A DNA stretch of 39,884 nt from Gemmatimonas sp. (GTDB taxonomy: Bacteria > Gemmatimonadota > Gemmatimonadetes > Gemmatimonadales > Gemmatimonadaceae): NCBI GenBank assembly GCA_021154325.1, contig JAJKIR010000188.1, positions 1-39,884 on the forward strand, read 5' to 3'. Each line of letters starts with the position of its first letter. Positions within the stretch are counted from its first letter, which is position 1. Position numbers and translations under genes: made by a program. The notes beneath the pieces are model-generated. The model searched no databases, had not been told where the DNA came from, and was given only the letters and a program-made list of their open reading frames with translations. This document shows positions 17,622-25,141 of the stretch, piece after piece.

Positions 17622-17648
17622 CGTGTCGTCGGTTGCGCCAGGAGTCAA
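17620..17648 (-). promoter_or_regulatory. Candidate padR-permease promoter
   Basis: On the minus strand TTGACT (17643-17648, one mismatch from the -35 consensus) is followed after 17 bases by CACGTT (17620-17625), a weak -10. Spacing is ideal and the palindrome sits at the expected start site. Confidence 0.4.
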
Positions 17649-17722
17649 GATCGATGTTGGGGAAGTGTACGGAGCAGGTGCGAGTCCGGTGAACGCCGTG
17701 ACGTGTCGTTAGGAGACCGGGT
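17628..17722 (+). ncRNA. Cobalamin-riboswitch-like element (short or relic)
   Basis: Several core blocks of the cobalamin riboswitch appear in the right order: GGT at 17631, GGGGAA at 17659-17664, GGTGCGAGTCC at 17677-17687, and GTTAGGAGACCGG at 17708-17720, close to the B12 box. GGT can pair with ACC of the last block as in the paired core. Against it: the segment between the last two blocks is much shorter than usual, the CCCGCNACTG block is poorly kept, and the downstream gene has no evident B12 link. It may be a reduced variant, a relic, or chance. Confidence 0.35.
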
Positions 17723-17746
17723 TCAAGATGGCGAATGCCCGTGCGT

Positions 17747-17781
17747 CACTCGCCACTCGTCACTCGCCACTCGTCACTCGA
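17747..17781. repeat. Heptamer array, unit CACTCGC/CACTCGT
   Basis: Five 7-base units alternating CACTCGC and CACTCGT, ending in CACTCGA one base before the ATG of the TPR gene. It occupies the place of a ribosome binding site and mirrors the array in front of padR. Confidence 0.9.
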
Positions 17782-17782
17782 T

Positions 17783-18703
17783 ATGTCGACGCGCCTCAGG
17801 ATCGCCGTACTCGCCGCCCTGCTCGTCGCCGCGCCAGCGCTCACTCGTGCGCAATCGCGTCCGCCGACGCCCTCTCCGGAGCTCGCGCACGCCGACTCGC
17901 TGTACGCGCGGAAGGACTTCACTGGCGCCGCGAAAGCCTACCGCGCCGTGCTCACCGCCACGCCTAACGATGGACGCGCCTGGTATCGGCTCGGCTACTC
18001 GCTCTCCACCGTCAACGACAATGCCGGTGCCGCCGAGGCGTTCGAGCGGTCGGCCGCGATCGGGCATCAGCTGCTCGCGATGTACAACGCCGCCGCGATG
18101 CACGCGCGGCTCGGGCATCGCGATCGCGCGCTCGCCTGGCTCGACAGCACCCTCGCCGCGGGCTTCAGCGGTGATTCGATTTTGCGAAACGATGCCGATT
18201 TCGCGTCGCTCCGCTCGGACGCCGGGTTCCAGCAGCGTGTCGCCACGGCGGAGCGCGCATTCCGGCCCTGCCAGTCACGCCCTGAATCGCATCTGTTCGA
18301 CTTCTGGATCGGCGAGTGGGACGTGACGACGCCACAAGGCCAGCCTGGCGGCAAGAGCAGCGTGCAGCAGATCCTCTCGCAGTGCGTGATCTTCGAGAAC
18401 TGGACGGATCGGCAGGGCGGGCAAGGGAAGAGCTTCAACGCGTACAACGTCGATTACAACATGTGGCAACAGTTCTGGACGGATCAGTATGGTCGCGTCA
18501 CCGAGTATCGCGAGAGCGAGCGAACTCCGGAGGGTGGGCTGCGCTTTCTCGCGCACCAGGGCGCGCCACCGCAGCAGTCGCTCATTCGCATGACGTTCAC
18601 GCCGATCGACGCGAAGACCGTCCGTCAGTTCGGCGAGACCTCCAGCGATGGCGGCAAGACGTGGACGACGAGCTTCGATCTGTACTACCATCGTCGCGGC
18701 TAG
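17783..18703 (+). CDS. Exported TPR and DUF1579-like protein
   Basis: A 306-residue protein. Residues 1-24 are a clear signal peptide ending near TRAQS. About 30-115 are tetratricopeptide repeats (SLYARKDFTGAAKAYRAVL, GYSLSTVNDNAGAAEAFERS, RLGHRDRALAWLDSTL). From about 170 on there is a DUF1579-like domain recognised by FDFWIGEWDV and a beta-rich barrel-like tail. Function is unknown; such proteins are periplasmic or secreted. The start at 17783 is chosen because the signal peptide begins there; the frame open to 17735 would translate the repeat array. No Shine-Dalgarno is visible. Confidence 0.85.
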   Translation: MSTRLRIAVLAALLVAAPALTRAQSRPPTPSPELAHADSLYARKDFTGAAKAYRAVLTATPNDGRAWYRLGYSLSTVNDNAGAAEAFERSAAIGHQLLAMYNAAAMHARLGHRDRALAWLDSTLAAGFSGDSILRNDADFASLRSDAGFQQRVATAERAFRPCQSRPESHLFDFWIGEWDVTTPQGQPGGKSSVQQILSQCVIFENWTDRQGGQGKSFNAYNVDYNMWQQFWTDQYGRVTEYRESERTPEGGLRFLAHQGAPPQQSLIRMTFTPIDAKTVRQFGETSSDGGKTWTTSFDLYYHRRG

Positions 18704-18717
18704 CGGGTCGGAGGCAG

Positions 18718-18752
18718 GTGTTAGGTGTTAGGTGTTAGGTGTTAGGTGTTGG
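18718..18752. repeat. Heptamer array, unit GTGTTAG
   Basis: Four exact GTGTTAG copies and one GTGTTGG, starting 15 bases after the stop of the TPR gene, in the convergent spacer before ubiB. The GTTAGG core is shared with the octamer motif scattered through the window. Confidence 0.95.
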
Positions 18753-18759
18753 CTGTGCC

Positions 18760-18815
18760 GCAACCCGCAACCCGCAACCCGCAACCCGCGTCCCGCGTCC
18801 CGCGTCCCGCGTCCT
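18760..18815. repeat. Double heptamer array, units GCAACCC then GCGTCCC
   Basis: Four exact GCAACCC copies (18760-18787) pass without a break into four GCGTCCC copies (18788-18815, the last ending in T). The final base is shared with the TAA stop of the minus-strand UbiB gene. With the neighbouring GTGTTAG array it makes up most of the 111-base convergent spacer. Confidence 0.95.
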
Positions 18816-20599
18816 TACTCGCGCCGCGACTTGCGATCGCCCCACCAGATGTGCAGCACCATGTACGCGGCCACCGCGCCGGCAACGATGAATCCCCAGG
18901 TGCCGAGCGTGCGGCGCGTGTCGATGAGCATCGCGCTGGCGATGATGATCGCGGCGAGCACCAGGCCGGAGAAGATCCGGTTCGCGACCTTCTGAAGGCC
19001 ATTGAGCAGCACCGTCAACTGCGGTACGTCGATCCGCGTCTCGAAGTCGCCGGCCGCGAGGCGCTGCGTCACGAGATCCAGCCGGTGCGGGAGCGCGGAG
19101 AGGAAATCGCCGCCTTGCATTGCGAGCTGCAGCAGCTTCCGCGGGTTCAGCTCGCGACGCGCCCGTTCGGCGGCGATCTGGTTCCCGTACTCGCGAATCG
19201 TCGCGATCGGGCTGTAGGTCGGATCGAGCGCGCGCGTCACCGCGTCGAGATTGAAGAGCGCCTTCGCGAGCAGGGTGAGCTCCGCGGGAAGCCGCAGCCC
19301 ACGCTGATATGAGATGTTGATCAACTCGTACAGAATCGCGCCCGCCTGGACCTCGCCGACGGCGAGATCGTAGTTGCGGGCCATGAGCGCGGCGATGTCG
19401 CGGATGTACTTGGCGCGATCGAAGCCGGAAAGCTCGTCGCCGATCTCGATCAACGTCGCGGCGGCGTCGTCGCCCCGGTTGTCGGAGAGGTCCATCAACA
19501 GCCGGATAATCTGGTCGCGGAGCGCGCTCGAGAGCCGCGCCGTCATCCCGAAATCGATGAGCGACAGGCGCACGTCGATGTCGGGCGGTTCGGGCGCCGC
19601 GTTCGCCTGCGCCTGCGCCTCCATGCGCGCGAGCGGCGTCACGGCCTGGCGTGGAATGCTCCGCCGATCGATCGCTTTCGCCTCGGACGGCGTCATCGGA
19701 TTGTCGCTGTCGGCGAGGACGACGAAGACGTTCCCCGGATGCGGATCGGCGTGGAAGTGGCCGTCGATGGTGATCTGCTTCAGGTAGGCGCGCGTCAGAT
19801 CGTCGGCGACGGGATGGAAGTCGTGCTCGATGCGGGTGAGCGGCGAGACCGCGTCGATCTTCACACCCTTGATGCGCTCCGTGGTGAGGATGCGGTGGGT
19901 GGTGTAGCCCTCGATGACACGGGGGATGAGAATTCGTGGAAATTCCGCCAGCGACCGGCGGAAGGACGCCGCGTTGCGTGCCTCGATCCGATAGTCCAGC
20001 TCGTCGGCGAGCGCGCGCTCGAGCTGCTGGATGATGCCGACCATGTCGATGCGCTCGCCGGCCTCGGTGTGCGCGGCGAGGAAGCTGGCGAACTCGCGGA
20101 AGTACTCGATGTCGCCGGCGAGCTGCTCGCGGATGTGCGGTCGCTGCACCTTGACGACGACCTCGCGTCCGTCGCGCAGCTGCGCCGCGTGCACCTGACC
20201 GAGACTGGCCGTCCCAATCGGGTCGTCGTCGAAGGTCTCGAAGAGCTTGCTCATCCGCGCGCGCAGCTCCTCCTCGATCGTCGCGTGCACCTCCTCGATC
20301 GGAAGCTTGCCGACGTCGTCCTGCAGCTTTTCGAGCTCGTGGATGTACGTCTCTGGCAGGAGATCGGGTCGCGTGGACAGGACCTGTCCGAGCTTCACAT
20401 ATGCAGGTCCGAGCTCGACGAGGCGCTTCCGAAACGCCGCGGCCTTCTCCGGCGACGGCGCGCCGTCGACCTCACCGCTTTCCAGATCGGGGGCGATGCC
20501 CTTGAGGCCCTGCTGCCTGGCGAAATCGGCGAGGCCGTAGCGCGTGAACAGCCCGACCGTCGCCGCGAGCTTCGGCAGGTATTTCGGTTCGAGGATCAT
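18815..20599 (-). CDS. UbiB/ABC1-family atypical kinase
   Basis: A 594-residue protein of the AarF/UbiB/COQ8 family, ATPases/kinases linked to isoprenoid-quinone metabolism. Key elements are present: KxGQ motif K69-LGQ72 in AYVKLGQVLSTRPDLLP, the Ala/Gly-rich nucleotide loop TASLGQ (130-135), Lys150 in VVVKVQRP, the catalytic loop HADPHPGN (283-290) and the metal-binding DFG (349-351). Two C-terminal membrane helices (about 540-585) fit the family. Odd: between HPGN and DFG there are about 58 residues, far more than the roughly 15 usual there, with a Gln/Ala/Pro-rich insert. The gene is flanked by heptamer arrays on both sides. Confidence 0.92.
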   Translation of the reverse strand: MILEPKYLPKLAATVGLFTRYGLADFARQQGLKGIAPDLESGEVDGAPSPEKAAAFRKRLVELGPAYVKLGQVLSTRPDLLPETYIHELEKLQDDVGKLPIEEVHATIEEELRARMSKLFETFDDDPIGTASLGQVHAAQLRDGREVVVKVQRPHIREQLAGDIEYFREFASFLAAHTEAGERIDMVGIIQQLERALADELDYRIEARNAASFRRSLAEFPRILIPRVIEGYTTHRILTTERIKGVKIDAVSPLTRIEHDFHPVADDLTRAYLKQITIDGHFHADPHPGNVFVVLADSDNPMTPSEAKAIDRRSIPRQAVTPLARMEAQAQANAAPEPPDIDVRLSLIDFGMTARLSSALRDQIIRLLMDLSDNRGDDAAATLIEIGDELSGFDRAKYIRDIAALMARNYDLAVGEVQAGAILYELINISYQRGLRLPAELTLLAKALFNLDAVTRALDPTYSPIATIREYGNQIAAERARRELNPRKLLQLAMQGGDFLSALPHRLDLVTQRLAAGDFETRIDVPQLTVLLNGLQKVANRIFSGLVLAAIIIASAMLIDTRRTLGTWGFIVAGAVAAYMVLHIWWGDRKSRRE

Positions 20600-20635
20600 T
20601 GCGGTGGAGCAAAGCAGGGAACATGCCCGGTTTTG

Positions 20636-20683
20636 GACGCGGGACGAGGGACGCGGGGCGCGGGTTTGAGACGAGGGACGGGG
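20636..20683. repeat. Heptamer array, unit GACGCGG, upstream of ubiB
   Basis: Four 7-base units (GACGCGG, GACGAGG, GACGCGG, GGCGCGG; 20636-20663), a 6-base slip, then GACGAGG and GACGGGG (20670-20683). Read towards ubiB the unit is of the GCGTCCC type, the same as in the array on the other side of the spacer. Confidence 0.75.
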
Positions 20684-20722
20684 GCGCGTGGCGCGCTGCT
20701 GGATGATCGGTTAGCGTCCAGC

Positions 20723-20757
20723 GCATCCCGCGTCCCGCAGCCCGCATCCCGCGCCCC
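20723..20757. repeat. Heptamer array, unit GCNNCCC, upstream of the cupin gene
   Basis: Five units GCATCCC, GCGTCCC, GCAGCCC, GCATCCC, GCGCCCC end two bases before the ATG at 20760; the GCATG that follows is in phase with the units, so the start codon looks as if it arose in the array. No Shine-Dalgarno is present. Confidence 0.9.
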
Positions 20758-20759
20758 GC

Positions 20760-21140
20760 ATGTCCGGTCCCGTAAACATCACCCACGTCCCAAAGCCCTG
20801 GGGACACGAGACCATCTGGGCGCGCACCGACAACTACGTCGGGAAGATTCTGCACATCAACGCCGGACAGGCGCTGTCGGTGCAGTATCACAACGTGAAG
20901 GACGAGACGGTTTATCTGCTCGCGGGGAAGATCATCTATCGCGTCTGGCAGCAGGGAGCGGATGGCAAGCCGACGGACATCGGTCTGAAAGTCGGCGAAT
21001 CGTACCGCATCACGCCGCACACGATTCACCAGATGGAAGCCGTGACGGACTGCGACGTCCTCGAGGTCTCGACGAACCATCTCGACGACGTCGTGCGACT
21101 CACTGATCGTTATGGACGGGAGGGAACGAGCGCGCCATGA
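20760..21140 (+). CDS. Phosphomannose-isomerase-like (type II) cupin
   Basis: A 126-residue single cupin resembling the C-terminal isomerase domain of bifunctional mannose-1-phosphate guanylyltransferase/mannose-6-phosphate isomerases: PWGHETIWA at the start, GQALSVQYHNVKDETVYLLAG as cupin motif 1 and VGESYRITPHTIHQMEA as motif 2. The family interconverts mannose-6-phosphate and fructose-6-phosphate with a bound metal; activity here is inferred. It overlaps the nucleotidyltransferase gene by four bases (ATGA), so the two are coupled and would together mimic the bifunctional enzyme. It is preceded directly by a heptamer array. Confidence 0.85.
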   Translation: MSGPVNITHVPKPWGHETIWARTDNYVGKILHINAGQALSVQYHNVKDETVYLLAGKIIYRVWQQGADGKPTDIGLKVGESYRITPHTIHQMEAVTDCDVLEVSTNHLDDVVRLTDRYGREGTSAP

Positions 21141-22126
21141 AGGTGATCATACCACTCGCCGGCAAGGGAACACGGCTCCGGCCGCACACCCACATCACGC
21201 CGAAGCCGATGCTCAAGATCGCCGGCAAGCCGGTGATCGATTACGTGATGGAAGACCTCCAGGCGCTCGGGAACGTCGACCAGGTCATCTACATCACCGG
21301 GCATCTCAAGGAGAAGGTCGAGCGCTACGCGCGAAAGAAATATCCCTTCGCGAGCGTCTTCGTCGAACAGGTCGAGCAGCGCGGTACGGCGGACGCGGTG
21401 GCGCTTGCCCGTCCGTACATCGATCAGCCGGTGATGATCATCTTCGTCGACACGATCTTCGACGCGGACTTCTCCATCGTGAAGCACAGTGACGCAGACG
21501 GCATCATCTGGGTGAAGGAGGTCGAGGACTATCAGCGCTTTGGCGTTGTCGTCACCGACGCCGACGGCAACATGACGAAGATCGTCGAGAAGCCGTCGAC
21601 GCCGATCTCCAAGCGGGCGAACATCGGCCTCTACTATGTGAAGAACTGGAAGCTGATGCTCGACGGCATCGATTGGGTGCTGAAGCAGCCGCCGAACAAA
21701 GGTGAGTATTATCTCACCGACGCCTTCCAGTACATGATCGACAAGGGGGCGAAGATCAAAGTCGTCGACGTCGAGGGATGGTACGACGCCGGCAAGCTCG
21801 ACACCCTGCTCGACACGAACCGCACGATCCTCGAGAAGCGGAAGGCGGCGCGTCGGCCCAAGTCGGTTCCATCGGGAGTGACGCTCGTCGATCCCGTCTA
21901 CATCGAGGACAATGTCACGCTCAAGGCGTCGACGGTGGGCCCCAACGTCTCCGTGAGCGCCGGCAGCACCATCGAGGACTCGCAACTGCGCGACACGATC
22001 ATCGGCGCCAAGTCCCTCGTCAGGCGGTCGACGCTCACGAACTCGCTCATCGGCGATGAGGCGGTCGTCGAGGGGATCCACGGCGAACTGACGATATCGG
22101 ACCACTCCGAGGTTCGGGGGCGCTGA
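21137..22126 (+). CDS. Sugar-1-phosphate nucleotidyltransferase
   Basis: A 329-residue enzyme that should make a nucleotide sugar from a sugar-1-phosphate and NTP. The signature GKGTRLRPHT with PKPML follows at residues 9-25, the metal-binding Asp region is IIFVDTIFDADF, and EKPSTPISKRANIGLYY and EGWYDAGKLDTLL are family motifs. The last 75 residues (from about VDPVYIEDNVTLKAS) are a left-handed beta-helix with hexapeptide-like repeats. Its general look is of the long glucose-1-phosphate thymidylyltransferase type; coupling to a mannose-isomerase-like cupin hints instead at mannose or a related sugar. The substrate is unresolved. Confidence 0.88.
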   Translation: MKVIIPLAGKGTRLRPHTHITPKPMLKIAGKPVIDYVMEDLQALGNVDQVIYITGHLKEKVERYARKKYPFASVFVEQVEQRGTADAVALARPYIDQPVMIIFVDTIFDADFSIVKHSDADGIIWVKEVEDYQRFGVVVTDADGNMTKIVEKPSTPISKRANIGLYYVKNWKLMLDGIDWVLKQPPNKGEYYLTDAFQYMIDKGAKIKVVDVEGWYDAGKLDTLLDTNRTILEKRKAARRPKSVPSGVTLVDPVYIEDNVTLKASTVGPNVSVSAGSTIEDSQLRDTIIGAKSLVRRSTLTNSLIGDEAVVEGIHGELTISDHSEVRGR

Positions 22127-22136
22127 GCGCCCCGCG

Positions 22137-22883
22137 ATGATCGTCGTCGACGGCTTCACGAAGCTCTACGGCGATCTCGTCGCGGTCGAGAATCTCTCCT
22201 TTGCCGTGGGGCCGAGCGAGGTGCTCGGTCTGGTCGGACCGAATGGGGCGGGGAAGACGACCACGCTCCGGGCGCTCGCCGGCATCATCGCGCCGACGAG
22301 CGGACGCATCGCCATCGCCGGTCACGAGCTCGCCCGCGAGCCAGTCGAGGCAAAGCGCCGGCTCGCCTTCATTCCCGACGAGCCGCAGCTCTTCGAGTAC
22401 CTCACCGTCGAGGAGCACCTTCGCTTCATCGGGCGCATGTACGGGATCGTCGATGCGCCGACGCGCATCCCTGGCTTGCTCCAGGAGCTCGAGCTCCAGG
22501 AGAAGCAGCGCGCCCTGCCGACTGAGCTGTCGCGCGGCATGCGGCAGAAGCTTGCCATCGCGTGCGGCCTGCTGCACGACCCAGCGGCGCTCATCCTCGA
22601 CGAGCCGCTCACGGGACTCGATCCCGCCGGCATGCGGCGGATGCGTGAGACGATCGCCGCGCGCGCGCGCGGCGGCGCCGCGGTGATCCTCAGCTCGCAT
22701 CTCCTGCATCTCGTCGAGGAGCTCTGCACGAAGCTGCTCGTCATCCACCGCGGCCGGAGCATGGCTTACGGCGCGCTGGATCAGATCGTCGCCGAGCGAC
22801 CGCAGCTTGCCGGCCGAGGCCTCGAGGACGTCTTCCTCGCCCTCACGAGCGACGCCAACGCACCGCCGCCGCCCAAGCCGTGA
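22137..22883 (+). CDS. ABC transporter ATP-binding protein
   Basis: A 248-residue ATPase with Walker A GPNGAGKTT (34-42), ABC signature LSRGM (131-135), Walker B LILDEP (152-157), D-loop GLD and H-loop His188 (SSH). The type is the export ATPase of two-component drug, lipid or bacteriocin-like systems. It starts ten bases after the nucleotidyltransferase and overlaps the permease gene by four bases, so all probably share a transcript. Confidence 0.93.
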   Translation: MIVVDGFTKLYGDLVAVENLSFAVGPSEVLGLVGPNGAGKTTTLRALAGIIAPTSGRIAIAGHELAREPVEAKRRLAFIPDEPQLFEYLTVEEHLRFIGRMYGIVDAPTRIPGLLQELELQEKQRALPTELSRGMRQKLAIACGLLHDPAALILDEPLTGLDPAGMRRMRETIAARARGGAAVILSSHLLHLVEELCTKLLVIHRGRSMAYGALDQIVAERPQLAGRGLEDVFLALTSDANAPPPPKP

Positions 22884-24577
22884 TCGACGCGCTGCTCTAC
22901 CTCACCCGGACGACGATCAGGAACCGGTTCGCCGTCCAGGCGCGGCGGCTCCGGCAGCCTCGTTATGCGCTCGCCCTCATTCTCGGCGCGGTCTACTTCT
23001 GGTTCGTGCTCCTCCGCCCCGCGGCGCAGCCGAGCCGGGCGCCGACGACGCTCTGGAACAACGCCGAGACGGTCACCTCGTTAGGCATCCTGCTCCTCAT
23101 GCTGGGTGGCTGGGTGTTCCGCGGCGAGCGGATGGCGCTCGCCTTCACCGCCGCCGAGGTGCAGTTCCTCTTTCCGGCGCCGCTCACTCGCCGCGGGCTG
23201 ATCTCGTTCAAGCTCTTTCGGTCGCAGCTCGTTATCCTCTTCAACGCCGTCATCTGGGTATTCGTGCTGCGACGCTCCGGCTCCGTGCTCGCCGCGCCGC
23301 TGCGATTCGTCGGCACGTGGATGCTGTTCAGCAATCTCAGCCTGCACCGACTCGGCGCCGCACTCGTCAGGACGTCGCTCGTCGAGCACGGACGCGCTGG
23401 GTTTCGGCGGCATCTGCCCGCGGTCATCCTCGGCACCGCGGGCGCCGTTGCGGTGTTCCTGATTCTGCGCGACGCCGTGCCCACGATCCGCGCCGCCCGC
23501 GGCGCGGGCGAGATCACACATGCCGTCGAGCGCGCCGCCGATTTGCCGGCGGCGCGGGCGCTGCTCTTTCTCCCGCGTCTCATCGTCGCGCCGTCGTTCG
23601 CGCAGAGCACGGGCGAATGGATGCAGGCCGCGGGCGCATCCATGCTCATGCTGCTGGTCCAGCTGCTCTGGGTGATTCAGAGCGACGTCGCCTTCGAGGA
23701 AGCGGCGGTGCAGGCCTCCGTGGAGCGGGCGCGCCGCCTCGACGCGCGTCGTCGCCGATCTGGCCAGTCCGCGGCTGGAGCTGGCAAGAAGGTGAAGCGC
23801 ACGATTCCACTGCGGCCCAGCGGCCGTCCCGCCGGCGCGATCGTCTGGAAGAACACCTTGCTGCTGATGCGCACGGGACGGGTGGGGTCGGTGATCGGGC
23901 TCGCGATCATGGCGATCGTGCTTGCGCTGCCAACGGTCGAGTCGCGGGGCATCGACGGTCGCTTCGTCGCCATTGCTGCCCTGATGATGGTGGTGCTCCT
24001 GATCGTCCTCGGCTCGCGCGTGCTGCAGAACGATTTTCGTCAGGACGCGGAACACGTGCCTGCGCTCAAGACGCTCCCGATCTCCGGTGCGCAGCTCGTC
24101 GGCGCCGAAGTGGCGTCATCGGCACTCCCGATCTCGCTCCTCCAGATCGCGCTCGTGATCGTGGCGTACGCCGCGACGTTGGGCGACGAAGGGCTGCCCA
24201 TTCCCCTCGGCCTCCGGACGGGCGTGTTGTTGATGTCGCCGCTGATGCTGATCACGATCAACGCCACCACGGTGACGATTCAGAACGCGGCTGCGCTGCT
24301 CTTTCCCGGCTGGGTGCGAGTGACGCCCGTCGTGGGCGGTGGCGTGGAGGCGATGGGGCAGGGCATTCTCGTCACGGGCGTGCTGCTCCTCACCTTCCTC
24401 GTCGCGCTCCTGCCGGCGGCGGCGATGTTCGCCCTCGTCTGGTGGCTGCTGGCGCCGCTGCCTAACGGCTGGATCATCGCTCTCGTCGCCGCGGCGGGCG
24501 TGCTCCTCGGCGAGACCTGGCTGGCGGTGCGTGGGCTGGGGCGGCGCTTCGAGAAGCTCGAGCCGAGCGCGAGCTGA
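22880..24577 (+). CDS. ABC exporter permease-like membrane protein
   Basis: A 565-residue polytopic protein, start GTG inside the ATPase stop (GTGA). About a dozen hydrophobic segments are visible in two groups, separated by a basic cytoplasmic region near residues 285-315 (RARRLDARRRRSGQ ... GKKVKR). The conserved 'RTTIRNRF' start, PLTRRGLISFKLF and later LPISGAQLVGAEV resemble the putative ABC-exporter family of large two-lobed permeases. Partner of the upstream ATPase; the cargo is unknown. It converges on the next gene with only three bases between stops. Confidence 0.85.
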   Translation: MIDALLYLTRTTIRNRFAVQARRLRQPRYALALILGAVYFWFVLLRPAAQPSRAPTTLWNNAETVTSLGILLLMLGGWVFRGERMALAFTAAEVQFLFPAPLTRRGLISFKLFRSQLVILFNAVIWVFVLRRSGSVLAAPLRFVGTWMLFSNLSLHRLGAALVRTSLVEHGRAGFRRHLPAVILGTAGAVAVFLILRDAVPTIRAARGAGEITHAVERAADLPAARALLFLPRLIVAPSFAQSTGEWMQAAGASMLMLLVQLLWVIQSDVAFEEAAVQASVERARRLDARRRRSGQSAAGAGKKVKRTIPLRPSGRPAGAIVWKNTLLLMRTGRVGSVIGLAIMAIVLALPTVESRGIDGRFVAIAALMMVVLLIVLGSRVLQNDFRQDAEHVPALKTLPISGAQLVGAEVASSALPISLLQIALVIVAYAATLGDEGLPIPLGLRTGVLLMSPLMLITINATTVTIQNAAALLFPGWVRVTPVVGGGVEAMGQGILVTGVLLLTFLVALLPAAAMFALVWWLLAPLPNGWIIALVAAAGVLLGETWLAVRGLGRRFEKLEPSAS

Positions 24578-24580
24578 CGC

Positions 24581-25141
24581 CTAACGGCGCGCTTCCTGGA
24601 AGAGGTTGATGCCGGCGCCGATGAGGAGGGAGACGGTGCCGTTCACGACGGCACTGCGTGCCCGGTTGCTGTTACTCGGACGCCACGACGCCTGCGCAAA
24701 GCTGCCGACGTACGCACCGACGATGCGCGGTACGGCGACGGGGTGGCGTCCGTTGGGCATCGGATCCGTAACGCTGCCCCAGAGCGCCCAGCGCACACGA
24801 TTCCACGCTCCGCGGCAGGGACAGCGCTCGTAGTCGAGTGGGCGGTGCATCGCGGCGGCCAATGCCTCGGTCGTCCCTTCCTGGATGACGAACTCGCCGA
24901 CGCCGGACGCGGCGCGCTTGCGGTAGCCATCCCACCCCTTTCCCCACTCCGGCGGCTCATCGCGCAGCTGATCGACTCCCGCGTAGGCAAGCCCCACGGC
25001 GGTGCCGTAGATCAGATCGCGTCCGAATCGGTTGAGGCGCGTCGACGAGTCACGGCCGACGCGCACCTGCGCTCTCGCGTTACCCGTGGCGAGAGAGAGC
25101 AGCACGGCGAGCAGCAGCGCTCGGGAAACTCCGCAAGGCAT
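24581..25141 (-). CDS. Exported protein of unknown function
   Basis: A 186-residue protein with a clear signal peptide (ALLLAVLLSLATGNARAQ). The mature part has several short hydrophobic patches (LIYGTAVGLAYAGVDQL, SLLIGAGINLF) and a CPCRGAWNRVRWALWGS segment with two cysteines. I recognise no family. Its ATG follows the stop of the upstream lipoprotein gene without a gap, so the two are probably co-translated. The TAG stop lies inside a GCCTAACG octamer. Confidence 0.75.
   Translation of the reverse strand: MPCGVSRALLLAVLLSLATGNARAQVRVGRDSSTRLNRFGRDLIYGTAVGLAYAGVDQLRDEPPEWGKGWDGYRKRAASGVGEFVIQEGTTEALAAAMHRPLDYERCPCRGAWNRVRWALWGSVTDPMPNGRHPVAVPRIVGAYVGSFAQASWRPSNSNRARSAVVNGTVSLLIGAGINLFQEARR

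Noticed and set aside
17677..17690. tRNA T-arm-like GGTGCGAGTCC
   Set aside because: No acceptor, D or anticodon arms can be formed around it; the cobalamin-like reading fits better.
18718..18815. CRISPR-like array
   Set aside because: Units are 7 bases with no spacers; it is a tandem repeat, and no cas genes are near.
21110..22159. 349-residue minus-strand frame
   Set aside because: Antisense shadow of the sugar nucleotidyltransferase.
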